Positions 7,341 through 15,782 of a DNA stretch of 64,000 nt are shown here, one piece after another. The position numbers and the translations under genes are program-made. The notes beneath the pieces are model-generated. The model saw only the letters and a program-made list of their open reading frames with translations. It did not search any database and was not told the DNA's origin. Source of the DNA: Kribbella kalugense (GTDB taxonomy: Bacteria; Actinomycetota; Actinomycetes; Propionibacteriales; Kribbellaceae); NCBI RefSeq assembly GCF_004365875.1, contig NZ_SODF01000002.1:2172971-2236970 (forward strand), given 5' to 3'. Every line of letters starts with the position of its first letter. Position 1 is the stretch's first letter.

Positions 7341-9205
7341 TGGCTGAAGGCCAGGAAGACCTGCTCCAGGAGCTCATCCAGGCGTACCACCAGACAATGC
7401 AGTTCCTGCGATCGACCCTGAGGGTGGGCCAGTCCCTTTATGCGAAATATTCCCGCGCGCAGGTAAAGCGAGCTCTCATCGAACGCGGGAACGACGAGCT
7501 GAAGCGGAACGGGAACCTCCAGCAGGCGACGCAGGGCATGAGCGCGGACGAGCGCAGCCAGCTCCTCGAGCGCCACGCCGATACGGTCCTGCAGCAGAAC
7601 GACGCCCTCGAAGCGCAGGCCCGTGACCTGCGGGACCGGAATCAGGAGCTCTTGCAGCAGAACGCAGCCGGCGAGGAACGTCTCGCCGAGCAGCAACGAC
7701 TCCTCGATGCTGAGAGCAACGCCGACCGCAACCGGGACGGCTTGAACGACGGCGACGTCAACGACGTTGCGCAGCGAGACGCCGTCGACGACCGTGTGGA
7801 GGACAACGCCGTCGACGACGCTGCGCAGCAACAACAGGCGCTGGATGACGCGAATGCCGATCGTGACCGGGCGGAGGCCGAGGCCGCGGCGGCCGAGCAG
7901 AAGCAGAAGGAGCAGGACGAGGCCAATCGGCGCAACCAGGAGCGCGGGGACGGTATCGACCCGGCTGCCGCCGCGGAGACGGCTGCCGGCGCGGAGCTCG
8001 CGGCCGAAGGACTCGAGGAGCTCCACGACGACGACCGAGCCGAAGACCGGCAGCAGCAGGGGCTCGACGAGAACGGCGAGCCGCTGGACCCCGCGAACGA
8101 GGCCGACAACGAGTTGGAGACCGGCACCGACGACGCCGAGCGGAGCCAGGCAGACCCGGCCGCGGCCGCGCAGGAAGGTCTCGACGCCGACGACCGTCTA
8201 CAGCAGGACGACCTGGGACAGGCCGACCCCTCCCAGGACCAGCCAGGCCTGGCCAACCAGCAGGACCTAGCCGACCAGCAGGACTTGGGTGATCAGCAGG
8301 ACCTGGGTGACCGGCAGGATTTGGGTGATCAGCAGGAGCCTGGGCTCGAGACGGACGACGAGCTCGGCGAGCCGGCGGTCGACGCCGAAGATCCTTCGCT
8401 GGACTCGGACGTGAATAGGGACAACGGGCAGCAGACTGATGTCGGCGCGGAGGCGGATGGCGTCGACCCGTCTGTGGCCGCGGACGGTCGGGCGACTGAC
8501 GACCTGCAGCAGGACCAGTCGGATCTCGGGCAGGACGCCCAGCAGCCCAACCCGCAGGACGTCGACTCCCAGCAGCCCGCCCCGCAGGTAGACGGACAGC
8601 AGGTAGACGGACAGCAGCCAGACGGGCAGCAGGTGAGCCCCCAGCAGGCGAGCACCCAGCAGGTTGAGGCGCCGCAGGCGGAGGGTCCGCAGGCCGAGGG
8701 GCCGCAGGTTGAGGCGCCGCAGGCTGAGGCGCCGCAGGCTGGTGCGCAGGAGGTGCAGGGGCAGGCGCCTGAGCAGGGTGCCAATCAAGGCCCACAGGTG
8801 AAGGGGCCGGACACGGAGCAGGTCGCCAACGCCTCACAGAGTGCGGTCGACCAGACCGCGGACCTCGGGCAGGACGGCCAAGGCCAGAGTCAGGGCGGTC
8901 AGGGCGGTCAGGCACAGAGCGCCCCGCCGACGCCGGCCGAGGAGCCGCTGCTCGACGACAAGCGGGCCGAACGCGCGAACGGCCAGGGGCAGAACGGACC
9001 CGCCCAGGAGCTCCCGGCCAACGAGAAGGCCAACCTGGATCGGACCCGTACCGGCCACGAATCAGCTGCCCTTGCGACCCGCCGCGACGGTGGCAATGTG
9101 GCGACCACCGAACGCCCGGGCACGCCGGCCGCGCAGCGCGACGCGGATCGCACCCGGGGCGGCCGGGGCCAAGGTGACAATGGCGGCCGCGGCCGCGGCG
9201 AGTGA
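7340..9205 (+). CDS. Large low-complexity Gln/Asp/Ala-rich protein with RGG-like tail
   Basis: 621 residues, acidic, no signal peptide or membrane helix. Residues 1-130 are helical and coiled-coil-like (EDLLQELIQAYHQTMQFLR, RDLRDRNQELLQQNAAGEER). The rest is predicted disordered and has two repeat blocks: five hexapeptides around DQQDLG, and eleven pentapeptides ending in Q (VDGQQ, VEAPQ, AEGPQ types). The C-terminus is Arg/Gly-rich (TRGGRGQGDNGGRGRGE). The start is the ATG overlapping the upstream stop; an alternative upstream start would overlap the partner gene. I recognise no family. A scaffold or condensate-forming protein is conceivable but unsupported beyond composition. Overlapping frames on both strands arise from the repetitive composition and are not genes. 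Confidence 0.75.
   Translation: MAEGQEDLLQELIQAYHQTMQFLRSTLRVGQSLYAKYSRAQVKRALIERGNDELKRNGNLQQATQGMSADERSQLLERHADTVLQQNDALEAQARDLRDRNQELLQQNAAGEERLAEQQRLLDAESNADRNRDGLNDGDVNDVAQRDAVDDRVEDNAVDDAAQQQQALDDANADRDRAEAEAAAAEQKQKEQDEANRRNQERGDGIDPAAAAETAAGAELAAEGLEELHDDDRAEDRQQQGLDENGEPLDPANEADNELETGTDDAERSQADPAAAAQEGLDADDRLQQDDLGQADPSQDQPGLANQQDLADQQDLGDQQDLGDRQDLGDQQEPGLETDDELGEPAVDAEDPSLDSDVNRDNGQQTDVGAEADGVDPSVAADGRATDDLQQDQSDLGQDAQQPNPQDVDSQQPAPQVDGQQVDGQQPDGQQVSPQQASTQQVEAPQAEGPQAEGPQVEAPQAEAPQAGAQEVQGQAPEQGANQGPQVKGPDTEQVANASQSAVDQTADLGQDGQGQSQGGQGGQAQSAPPTPAEEPLLDDKRAERANGQGQNGPAQELPANEKANLDRTRTGHESAALATRRDGGNVATTERPGTPAAQRDADRTRGGRGQGDNGGRGRGE
8255..8344 (+). repeat. 18-nt tandem repeat, five units (hexapeptide DQQDLG)
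   Basis: Units begin at 8255, 8273, 8291, 8309 and 8327, each a variant of GACCAGCAGGACTTGGGT. They are in frame and encode DQQDLG-type hexapeptides. Confidence 0.85.
8588..8752 (+). repeat. 15-nt tandem repeat, eleven units (pentapeptides ending in Gln)
   Basis: Units of 15 nt such as GTAGACGGACAGCAG and GTTGAGGCGCCGCAG run without a break and encode VDGQQ, VSPQQ, VEAPQ, AEGPQ and related pentapeptides. The first two units are identical, suggesting recent expansion. Confidence 0.85.
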
Positions 9206-9237
9206 CGCCGGCGGCGGACGCTGAGCAGTGACGGACC

Positions 9238-9276
9238 GGCGCGGTCTACGGGCTCCTGGAGTCTTTAGACCGCGCC
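9238..9276. terminator. Inverted repeat between convergent genes, probable bidirectional terminator
   Basis: GGCGCGGTCTA (9238-9248) pairs perfectly with TAGACCGCGCC (9266-9276), 17-base loop. It lacks a T tract but sits exactly between the convergent 7340 and 9280 genes. Confidence 0.6.
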
Positions 9277-9279
9277 GCG

Positions 9280-9642
9280 TTAGTAGACGATTGCTTGGGT
9301 GTTGTCGGTGAGGATTTCTTCGGTGAAGGCTGGGGCGCCGGCGATGCGGGTGCCGGGGCGGAGGTCGGACTCGGTGAGGTCGCGGCGTTTGGCGCATTGG
9401 GTGCAGACGGTGAGCTGACCACCTTCCAGTACCGCGGTCAGCAACTCAGCCAGAGGTGCGGCGTACGGCAGGTCGAAGGCCTCCGCACGTCCAGGCACGG
9501 CGAACCAGACGGCCTCTCCGGTCAGCCAGAGTGACACCGTGGCGCCGGCCGCCACTGCCGAGGCGGCGACGGTGAAGGCCTGGTTGGCGCGCTCGGGTTC
9601 GTCGGCGCCTGCGGTCAGTTTGATCACCAGCGTGCGGGACAT
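9280..9642 (-). CDS. DsrE family protein
   Basis: A 120-residue soluble protein with the DsrE/F-like fold pattern: MSRTLVIKLTAGADEPERANQAFTVAASAVAAGATVSLWLTGEAVW, then a loop, then GGQLTVCTQCAKRRDL. The Cys pair in CTQC is at the position where DsrE-like proteins carry their sulfur-relay Cys, so persulfide handling is possible. The start at 9642 was chosen because the upstream in-frame extension would cross the promoter of the divergent small gene at 9692. The C-terminus (EEILTDNTQAIVY) is typical of actinobacterial members of this family. Exact function unknown. Confidence 0.8.
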   Translation of the reverse strand: MSRTLVIKLTAGADEPERANQAFTVAASAVAAGATVSLWLTGEAVWFAVPGRAEAFDLPYAAPLAELLTAVLEGGQLTVCTQCAKRRDLTESDLRPGTRIAGAPAFTEEILTDNTQAIVY

Positions 9643-9691
9643 CACGCCACGGTAGCCGAAGGCCGCCGTACCATCCTCTAGACTGACGAAC

Positions 9692-9799
9692 GTGCTGCAC
9701 GTCGTCTTCACCTCGCTGTTGATCCTGGTCTGTGTGTTCATGGGCTGGTTCTCGGCATTCGTCGTCTACCGGCTGTATCGCGGCCGCAATGCGAGCTGA
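9692..9799 (+). CDS. 35-residue single-helix membrane peptide, leaderless
   Basis: A GTG-started 36-codon frame encodes one hydrophobic helix (VVFTSLLILVCVFMGWF) and a basic tail (YRLYRGRNAS), i.e. a positive-inside membrane peptide. TAGACT at 9679-9684 is a TAnnnT -10 placed so that transcription begins within one base of the GTG; no ribosome site is present. It ends 8 bases before the nitrobindin-like gene and is divergent from the DsrE gene. It is probably the first cistron of a two-gene transcript. No homologue recognised. Confidence 0.6.
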   Translation: MLHVVFTSLLILVCVFMGWFSAFVVYRLYRGRNAS

Positions 9800-9807
9800 T
9801 TGATCCC

Positions 9808-10302
9808 ATGGCGTTCGAGATTCCGCAGGACCTGCACCCCGACCTGATGCCGATCGCGTGGCTGCTCGGTCGGTGGGAGGGCCGCGGCCACGGCGACTAC
9901 CCGACCATCGAGAAGTTCGAGTTCGGTCAGCAGATCGACTTCAGCCACAACGGCAAGCCGTTCCTGCACTACGTCAGCCAGACGTACGTCGTTGGCGAGG
10001 ACGGCACCAGGGAGCGCCCGCTCGCCGTCGAGACCGGCTTCTGGCGCCCGCAGCCCGACAACAAGATCGAGGTCATCCTCGCGCACCCGACCGGCTTCGC
10101 CGAGATCTGGTACGGCGACATCGACGGCGCCAAGATCGAGCTCCAGACCGACGTCGTGGCCCGCACCGTCACGGCCAAAGAGGTCACCGCCGGCCACCGC
10201 CTCTACGGCCTGGTCAACGGCGAACTCCTCTGGGCCTACGACATGGCTGCCGAGGGCCAAGCCCTCCAGCCCCACCTCTGGGCCACCCTCGTCCGCTCCT
10301 GA
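9808..10302 (+). CDS. Nitrobindin-like FABP-family haem protein
   Basis: A 164-residue beta-barrel protein of the FABP-like/nitrobindin family (DUF1794, Mtb Rv2717c type). Hallmarks are the N-terminal WLLGRWEGRGHGDYP (GxWxGxG motif), the long beta-strand series through KFEFGQQIDFSHNGKPFLHYV, FWRPQPDNKIEVILAHPTGFAEIWYG, and the C-terminal LWAYDMAAEGQALQPHLWATL with the His that serves as axial haem ligand in nitrobindins. Such proteins bind haem reversibly and can scavenge peroxynitrite or NO; physiological role here is inferred from family. It follows the 35-residue membrane peptide after 8 bases. Confidence 0.88.
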   Translation: MAFEIPQDLHPDLMPIAWLLGRWEGRGHGDYPTIEKFEFGQQIDFSHNGKPFLHYVSQTYVVGEDGTRERPLAVETGFWRPQPDNKIEVILAHPTGFAEIWYGDIDGAKIELQTDVVARTVTAKEVTAGHRLYGLVNGELLWAYDMAAEGQALQPHLWATLVRS

Positions 10303-10305
10303 GTT

Positions 10306-10983
10306 CTAACTCTCAGCCACCCACGAGTACTCGACTTTCGGCCGCCCGCTGCGGCCGTCGTAGCGTTGGGTCCGCAGCGCCTGCCCTTGGTCAGCAAGGT
10401 GTTCCAGGTAACGTCGAGCGGTGATGCGGGACGTCCCCAACGACGTCGCCACCTCTTCGGCGGTCCAGCCTTCGCGGTCAGCCAGCAGTTGGACCACTCG
10501 ATCCAGGACCGATCCGGCCAGCCCTTTCGGGACCGACGAGACGGTTGCCGGGTGCAACAAACGATCGACCTCGTCCTGGTCCGCGACCACCTGACCGGCC
10601 TCGACTGCGCGACGCTGCCGTGAGTACGCCGTCAACCGGTCCCGCAACGTCTCGAACGCGAACGGCTTCAGCACGTACTGCACCACCCCGATCCGCGCCG
10701 CCGCCTGCACCGCGGCAACCTCCCGAGCAGACGTCACCGCGACGACGTCGGTTTGGTTGCCGAGAGCACGCATCCGCCGTACGACGTCCAGCCCGTGGCC
10801 GTCCGGCAGGTGCATGTCGAGCAGCACCACATCCACGTCACCCCGGGCGAGCACCTGCAGCGCACGTCCCGCAGTACCGGCGACTCCGATACAGGTGAAC
10901 CCGGCCAGCCGTTCGACGTACGTGCGATGGGCTTCCGCGGCGACGGGATCGTCCTCGACGACGAGGACGCGTAGGTCAGGCAC
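10306..10983 (-). CDS. CitB/DcuR-type response regulator
   Basis: 225 residues: receiver domain (1-120) with phospho-acceptor Asp56 in VVLLDMHLPDGHG, acidic ED/DD near residue 10, and Lys in VLKPF; then a linker and a C-terminal helix-turn-helix (about 170-215, WTAEEVATSLGTSRITARRYLEHL) as in the CitB/DpiA subgroup that controls citrate or C4-dicarboxylate uptake. GTG start. It overlaps the 3' end of the sensor kinase gene by 8 bases, so the two are coupled. The dicarboxylate symporter transcribed divergently from the kinase is the obvious target. Confidence 0.92.
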   Translation of the reverse strand: MPDLRVLVVEDDPVAAEAHRTYVERLAGFTCIGVAGTAGRALQVLARGDVDVVLLDMHLPDGHGLDVVRRMRALGNQTDVVAVTSAREVAAVQAAARIGVVQYVLKPFAFETLRDRLTAYSRQRRAVEAGQVVADQDEVDRLLHPATVSSVPKGLAGSVLDRVVQLLADREGWTAEEVATSLGTSRITARRYLEHLADQGQALRTQRYDGRSGRPKVEYSWVAES

Positions 10984-12232
10984 TCGCGCCCACCGCCCGC
11001 GGCAACCGCACCCGCACGGTCAGCGCCGGTACTTCGTCCAGCTCGGAGTCCGGGTCGACCATCAACGTCCCCTGCCACCGCTCGACCGTGCTCCGAACCA
11101 GCACCAGCCCCAACCCGTGCCCTGGTTCGGCCTTCGTCGTCCAGCCGCGCTCGAACATGTGCGCCAACTCCACCGACCCCAACTCGGCCCCGGTATTCGT
11201 CACGATCAGATCCACCGCGTCCCGGGTGGTCGCGGCCCGGAACTCCACCTTCCGCGGCGCCGGCCCACCCCGAGCGGCCTCGACCGCGTTGTCCAGCAGG
11301 TTCCCAACGACCGTGACCACGTCCTGGGCTGGCAGCCGGGTATTGAGCGCTTCCTGCCCGAGATCGAGCGAGAGCACGACCCCGCGCTCCTGCGCCTGGG
11401 CCAACTTCGCCAGCAGCAACGACGCCAGTACTGGATCGCCGACCGTACCCACGACCCGATCCGTCATCGCCTGCGCGAACTGCAGCTCCGACACCGCGAA
11501 CTCCCGTGCCCGCTCCGGCCGCCCGATCTCGATCAGGCTGACCACCGTGTGCAGCCGATTCGAGGCCTCATGATTCTGTGCCTGCAGCGATTCCGCCAGA
11601 CTCCGTACGGCGTCGAGCTCACCGAGCAACCGCTGCAGCTGGGTGTGATCCCGCAGCGTGACGATCCGCCCGCGGCCCGACGGCTGCTGGTTCACGACGA
11701 CAACTCCTTGCGCGCCGAGGTGGAGTTCGTCGTACGCCGTCCGCCCGGTCCCGAGCAGCTCGGCCAGCGGGGCGCCGAGATGCAGCTCCTCCAACGGCGT
11801 ACCCGGAGCAACGAAGCGCAACCCGAGCAGCTGCAGCGCCTCGTCGTTCGCGAGCTGGACCCGCCCGTCCAGGTCGAGCAGGATCAGCCCTTCGCGGGCG
11901 GCATGCAACACGCCCTCGTAGAAGTCGAGCATCCGCGCCAGTGACTGCGTGCCCATGCCGCGGGTGGCCCGGCGTACCCGCCAGGTGACGAGCGCGTTGC
12001 CGGCGATCGCGACCCCGAGCATCAGACTCGCGATGCCGAGCATCGAGCGCAGATCGAGCCGGGCCAGCTCCCACCAGCTCGGCGCCGGCAGCCCGCCGGC
12101 CGCGGCATCGCGCACCGCCTGCGCGCGGGATCGGCTGACGATCGTGATCCAGACCATCGCGACCAGGACGGTGACCGTGACGGTCTGCAGCCAGAGAACC
12201 TGGCGGCGCAGCTCCCACGGTCGGTGTCGCAT
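10976..12232 (-). CDS. CitA/DcuS-like sensor histidine kinase without a full extracellular sensor domain
   Basis: 418 residues. Two membrane helices (about 13-33 and 65-84) enclose only some 30 extracytoplasmic residues, whereas CitA and DcuS have a roughly 130-residue PAS sensor there. A cytoplasmic PAS domain follows (about 100-195, ILLDLDGRVQLANDEALQLLG), then the phospho-acceptor His221 in QNHEASNRLHT, the NHExxN motif of this kinase subgroup, and an ATPase domain with NLLDNAVEA and GHGLGLVLV. It lies in an operon with its response regulator (8-base overlap) and is divergent from the dicarboxylate symporter. The missing sensor suggests signal input through the transporter itself or the cytoplasmic PAS. 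Confidence 0.9.
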   Translation of the reverse strand: MRHRPWELRRQVLWLQTVTVTVLVAMVWITIVSRSRAQAVRDAAAGGLPAPSWWELARLDLRSMLGIASLMLGVAIAGNALVTWRVRRATRGMGTQSLARMLDFYEGVLHAAREGLILLDLDGRVQLANDEALQLLGLRFVAPGTPLEELHLGAPLAELLGTGRTAYDELHLGAQGVVVVNQQPSGRGRIVTLRDHTQLQRLLGELDAVRSLAESLQAQNHEASNRLHTVVSLIEIGRPERAREFAVSELQFAQAMTDRVVGTVGDPVLASLLLAKLAQAQERGVVLSLDLGQEALNTRLPAQDVVTVVGNLLDNAVEAARGGPAPRKVEFRAATTRDAVDLIVTNTGAELGSVELAHMFERGWTTKAEPGHGLGLVLVRSTVERWQGTLMVDPDSELDEVPALTVRVRLPRAVGASA

Positions 12233-12260
12233 GCGGACAGTTTGCCTCTAATCCGTACTG

Positions 12261-12276
12261 CGAACGATATGAACGA
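12261..12276. promoter_or_regulatory. Possible response-regulator operator (direct repeat)
   Basis: GAACGA at 12262-12267 is repeated at 12271-12276 (9-base period) in an AT-richer patch between the kinase and symporter genes. A plausible site for the CitB-like regulator; prediction only. Confidence 0.3.
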
Positions 12277-12362
12277 AACGTGCACTTCTCCTGTGCGTCA
12301 CGTCACAGTTACTCACCAAGTCCCCAACACCCCTCCGCCAGGCCGATACCGGGAGTCCCACC

Positions 12363-13754
12363 ATGTCGAGCCAGATCGAACCCCGACCGACTCCGGTCCG
12401 CAACGACCGGACCCATTTCCTCTACATCGCCGTCATCGTCGCCGTTCTGCTCGGCATCGGTGTCGGGTTCCTGTTCCCGGACTTCGCGGTCGAGCTGAAA
12501 CCGCTGGGCACCGGGTTCGTGAACCTGATCAAGATGATGATCAGCCCGATCATCTTCTGCACCCTGGTGCTCGGCATCGGCTCGGTCCGCAAGGCCGCCA
12601 GCGTCGGCAAGGTGGGAGGTCTCGCGCTCGTCTACTTCCTGGTGATGTCGACGGTCGCGCTCGCCATCGGCCTGGTCGTCGGCAACCTGGTCAAGCCCGG
12701 TTCCGGCCTGAACCTCACCGACGCGCTGCGCAAGACCGGCCAGCAGCAGGCCGCCGGCGCACACGAGGGCACCACCGACTTCCTGCTCGGCATCATCCCG
12801 AAGACAATCGTGTCCTCGCTGACCGAGGGCCAGGTGCTGCAGGCCGTCTTCGTCGCCCTGCTGGTCGGCTTCGGCCTGCAGACGATGGGCAGCAAGGGTA
12901 CGCCGATCCTGAACGGCATCGGCCACCTCCAACGGCTGCTGTTCAAGGTGCTCTCGATGATCATGTGGGCCGCCCCGGTCGGCGCGTTCGGCGCGATCGC
13001 GACCGTCGTCGGCGCGGCCGGCGGCCAGGCGCTGCGCAGCCTCGCGATGATCATGGTCGCCTTCTACATCACCTGTCTGCTCTTCGTGATCGTTGTCCTC
13101 GGCACCATTCTGCGAGTGGTCACCGGGGTCTCGATCTTCCAGCTGCTGAGGTACCTCGGCCGGGAGTTCCTGCTGATCGTGTCGACCTCGTCGTCGGAGA
13201 CCGCGCTGCCGCGGTTGATCGGCAAGATGGAGCACGTCGGCGTCAGCAAGGAGGTCGTCGGCATCACGGTTCCGACCGGCTACTCCTTCAACCTGGACGG
13301 CACCGCGATCTACCTGACGATGGCGTCGCTGTTCATCGCCGAGGCGATGGACCAGCCGTTCTCGCTCGGGCAGCAGATTTCCCTGCTGGTGTTCATGATC
13401 GTCGCCTCGAAGGGCGCCGCCGGTGTGACCGGCGCGGGCCTCGCGACGCTGGCCGGCGGTCTGCAGTCGCACCGGCCGGAGCTGCTCGACGGCGTCGGCC
13501 TGATCGTCGGCATCGACCGGTTCATGTCCGAGGCGCGGGCGCTGACGAACTTCGCCGGTAACGCGGTCGCGACCATCGTGGTCGGCCAGTGGGTCGGCGA
13601 GTTCGACAAGGAGCAGGCGCGCCAGGTCTTTGCCGGCGAAGACCCGTTCGACGAGGTCGCCTTCGCCGCCGGCGACACCCACGCCGGCGACGTACCCGAG
13701 ACAACCTCCGCCGACCGCCCGGCAGTCACCAGCGAACGGTCAGCCGACCACTAG
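12363..13754 (+). CDS. dctA: Cation:dicarboxylate symporter (DctA/GltP family)
   Basis: 463 residues with the DAACS family plan: eight membrane helices, re-entrant loop HP1 with the Ser-rich STSSSETALPR, helix 7 motif GYSFNLDGTAIY (NMDGT equivalent), HP2 around ASKGAAGVTGAG, and helix 8 GIDRFMSEARALTNFAGNAVATIVV. It imports C4-dicarboxylates such as succinate, fumarate or malate, or acidic amino acids, with H+ or Na+. The acidic C-terminal tail (about 50 residues) is longer than usual. GGGAG 9 bases upstream supports the ATG. Divergent from the CitA/CitB-like system, which argues for dicarboxylates. The gene ends at a hairpin terminator. Confidence 0.92.
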   Translation: MSSQIEPRPTPVRNDRTHFLYIAVIVAVLLGIGVGFLFPDFAVELKPLGTGFVNLIKMMISPIIFCTLVLGIGSVRKAASVGKVGGLALVYFLVMSTVALAIGLVVGNLVKPGSGLNLTDALRKTGQQQAAGAHEGTTDFLLGIIPKTIVSSLTEGQVLQAVFVALLVGFGLQTMGSKGTPILNGIGHLQRLLFKVLSMIMWAAPVGAFGAIATVVGAAGGQALRSLAMIMVAFYITCLLFVIVVLGTILRVVTGVSIFQLLRYLGREFLLIVSTSSSETALPRLIGKMEHVGVSKEVVGITVPTGYSFNLDGTAIYLTMASLFIAEAMDQPFSLGQQISLLVFMIVASKGAAGVTGAGLATLAGGLQSHRPELLDGVGLIVGIDRFMSEARALTNFAGNAVATIVVGQWVGEFDKEQARQVFAGEDPFDEVAFAAGDTHAGDVPETTSADRPAVTSERSADH

Positions 13755-13777
13755 TCCACTTCCCACCCCTCCACACG

Positions 13778-13807
13778 CTGCCCGCCGGGCCACAGACCGG
13801 CGGGCAG
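13778..13807. terminator. Hairpin between convergent genes
   Basis: CTGCCCGCCGG (13778-13788) pairs with CCGGCGGGCAG (13797-13807), 8-base loop. It separates the symporter gene from the convergent LLM oxidoreductase gene. Confidence 0.7.
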
Positions 13808-13814
13808 CGCTGTG

Positions 13815-14636
13815 CTACTTCCCGTCCAGCAGTTCGATGACGGGTGCGAAGTCCTCCAGATAGCCTGAGTTCACGGAGATGTAGCTGGCGCCGATCTCGT
13901 CGCGGCGGCGGAGCAGTTCGTCGGCCATCTCCTGCGGCGTACCGCGCAGCAGCATCAGCGAGTCCATCGCCTCGAGTTCGTCGGGGTCGACGCCGGAGGC
14001 ACGCTTGGTCCAGGGCGGCAGCGGCCGGGTTCCGGCGGCGAGCAGGTTCATCGCGAGCTCGATGTCGTCGGCCCGGTCGCCGGCCAACTCACGCAACTCG
14101 CGCGCGACGGCCGCGACCTCCTCACGAGGAGTGGTCGCATCCTTGGCCAGCGAGACGATGTCGGCTCGTTCGGCCGCGAGCGCGAGCGCCTTCGGTCCGC
14201 CGGCGGCCAGCATGATCGGCGTACGGCGCTCGCCGTCGAGCTCGCGCAGCAGGTCCAGGGTCTGGATGACCTGCTCCCGCCGCTCGCGAGCCGTTCCCCA
14301 TCGCAGACCGACCTCGGCCGTCTGCTGCTCGGCGACCGGACGCCCGGTCCCGATGCCGAACTCGAACCGCCCGTCGGTGAGCACGGTCAGCGTGTGCGCC
14401 TCCCAAGCGGCCTGTCGCGGCGTCCGCAGTGGCGCGGCCGCGACGAAGGTGCCGACCCGGATGTCGGCGACCGCGGCAGCCATCGCAAGCGATGAGAACG
14501 GCGCGGGGAGCTGTAGTCCGTCCGGCATCAGCACGGTCGCGAACCCGAGGTCCGCCGCCTGCCGGACCGTCTTCACCCACTCGGCACCGGTCGTTGGACT
14601 GCCCGCCACACCGAACCGGAATCGCCTGTCAGTCAT
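13815..14636 (-). CDS. LLM class (F420-dependent) oxidoreductase
   Basis: A 273-residue luciferase-like monooxygenase-fold protein (PF00296). It begins RFRFGVAGSPTTGAEWVKTVRQAADLGFATVLMPDGL and continues with VGTFVAAAPLRTPRQAAWEAHTL and DGRFEFGIGTGRP, typical of the single-component actinobacterial LLM proteins that use F420H2; GGPKALALAAERADI is the usual central motif. The start at 14636 is preceded by GGAGGGAG. Substrate is not predictable; F420 dependence is inferred from subfamily and phylum. Divergent from ygfZ. Confidence 0.88.
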   Translation of the reverse strand: MTDRRFRFGVAGSPTTGAEWVKTVRQAADLGFATVLMPDGLQLPAPFSSLAMAAAVADIRVGTFVAAAPLRTPRQAAWEAHTLTVLTDGRFEFGIGTGRPVAEQQTAEVGLRWGTARERREQVIQTLDLLRELDGERRTPIMLAAGGPKALALAAERADIVSLAKDATTPREEVAAVARELRELAGDRADDIELAMNLLAAGTRPLPPWTKRASGVDPDELEAMDSLMLLRGTPQEMADELLRRRDEIGASYISVNSGYLEDFAPVIELLDGK

Positions 14637-14743
14637 CGCCTGCTCCCTCCGTCGTTGGTAAGTACAGCCTGGCTGCGAGCGGGTCTGTCCACATCCCACA
14701 ACGGGAGGCGTTCGCCGTACGCCGACCGACGTACTCTGGTGAC

Positions 14744-15736
14744 ATGTCACGAAACCGCAGCCCCCTGCTGGACCGGCCCGGTGCGGTCGAGGCCGACGGA
14801 CTCGACGCCGGAGTCGCGGCCCACTACGGCTCGGATCTGCGCGAACAGCGGGCCCTGGTCGCCGGTCAGGCCTTCGTCGACCTGTCCCATCGCGACGTGG
14901 TCACGATCACCGGCCCGGACCGCCTGACCTGGCTGCACGCCCTCACCACGCAGTACTTCGAGGGCCTCAAGCCGGGCACGTCGACCACTGCGCTGCTGCT
15001 GTCGCCGACCGGTCACATCGAGCACGTGATGTACGGCGTCGACGACGGTGAGACGTTCTGGCTGCACACGGAGCCCGGCGCGGCCGAGGCGTTGGTCGAC
15101 TGGCTGCAGAAGATGGTGTTCATGACCCGCGTCGAGATCACGGACGTGACCGACGACTACGCGATCATCTGGCGTCCCGGGCCGGCCGAAGGTCCGCATC
15201 TAGCCCGCAGCGGCGCCGACTCGCTCGGCGGACACGAGGTCTTCCTGCCGCGGGCCGAGCTGGCCGACCTCGAAGGCACCCCGGCCGGCGTGTGGGCGTA
15301 CGAGGCGCTCCGGATCGAGGCCGGCGCACCGCGGCTCGGCCTCGACACCGACGAGCGCGCGATCCCGAACGAACTCGGCTGGCTCGGCGTCGGCGTACAC
15401 CTGGACAAGGGCTGCTACCGCGGCCAGGAAACAGTCGCCCGCGTCCACAACCTCGGCCGTCCACCCCGTCGCCTGGTCCGGCTGCTCCTGGACGGATCGG
15501 TCGACCACCTGCCGACCCACGGGTACGCCGTACTTTCCGGCGAGAAGCAGGTCGGTTCGATCGGCTCGGCCGCCCGTCACTACGAACTCGGCCCGATCGC
15601 GCTGGCCGTGGTGAAGCGCAACGTCGACCCGGGCACCGTGCTGGAGATCGTCGCCGAGGACCAACCCACCGTCACGGCCACCCAGGAGCTCCTGGTCGAC
15701 CCTGAGATCGGCCTGCACGTCCGCTCCCGGCTGTGA
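14744..15736 (+). CDS. ygfZ: tRNA-modifying/Fe-S repair folate-binding protein YgfZ (GcvT-like)
   Basis: 330 residues, GcvT-like fold. The YgfZ signature KGCYRGQE is present around residue 222, including the Cys required in the family. Other motifs are LSHRDVVTITGPDRLTWLHAL and LSPTGHIEHVMY near the N-terminus. YgfZ proteins bind folate and support Fe-S cluster enzymes such as MiaB. TACTCT at 14732-14737 lies exactly 7 bases before ATG with no ribosome site, so translation is probably leaderless. The next gene, an asparaginase, starts 46 bases after the stop with its own -10. Confidence 0.92.
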   Translation: MSRNRSPLLDRPGAVEADGLDAGVAAHYGSDLREQRALVAGQAFVDLSHRDVVTITGPDRLTWLHALTTQYFEGLKPGTSTTALLLSPTGHIEHVMYGVDDGETFWLHTEPGAAEALVDWLQKMVFMTRVEITDVTDDYAIIWRPGPAEGPHLARSGADSLGGHEVFLPRAELADLEGTPAGVWAYEALRIEAGAPRLGLDTDERAIPNELGWLGVGVHLDKGCYRGQETVARVHNLGRPPRRLVRLLLDGSVDHLPTHGYAVLSGEKQVGSIGSAARHYELGPIALAVVKRNVDPGTVLEIVAEDQPTVTATQELLVDPEIGLHVRSRL

Positions 15737-15782
15737 GCCGAATCATTGGCAACACAGCATTTTGCACCTGTACAGTTCAGCC

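Noticed and set aside
8255..8752. Tandem repeats considered as a CRISPR array
   Set aside because: Units are contiguous, in frame, 15 or 18 nt long and without spacers; they are coding repeats.
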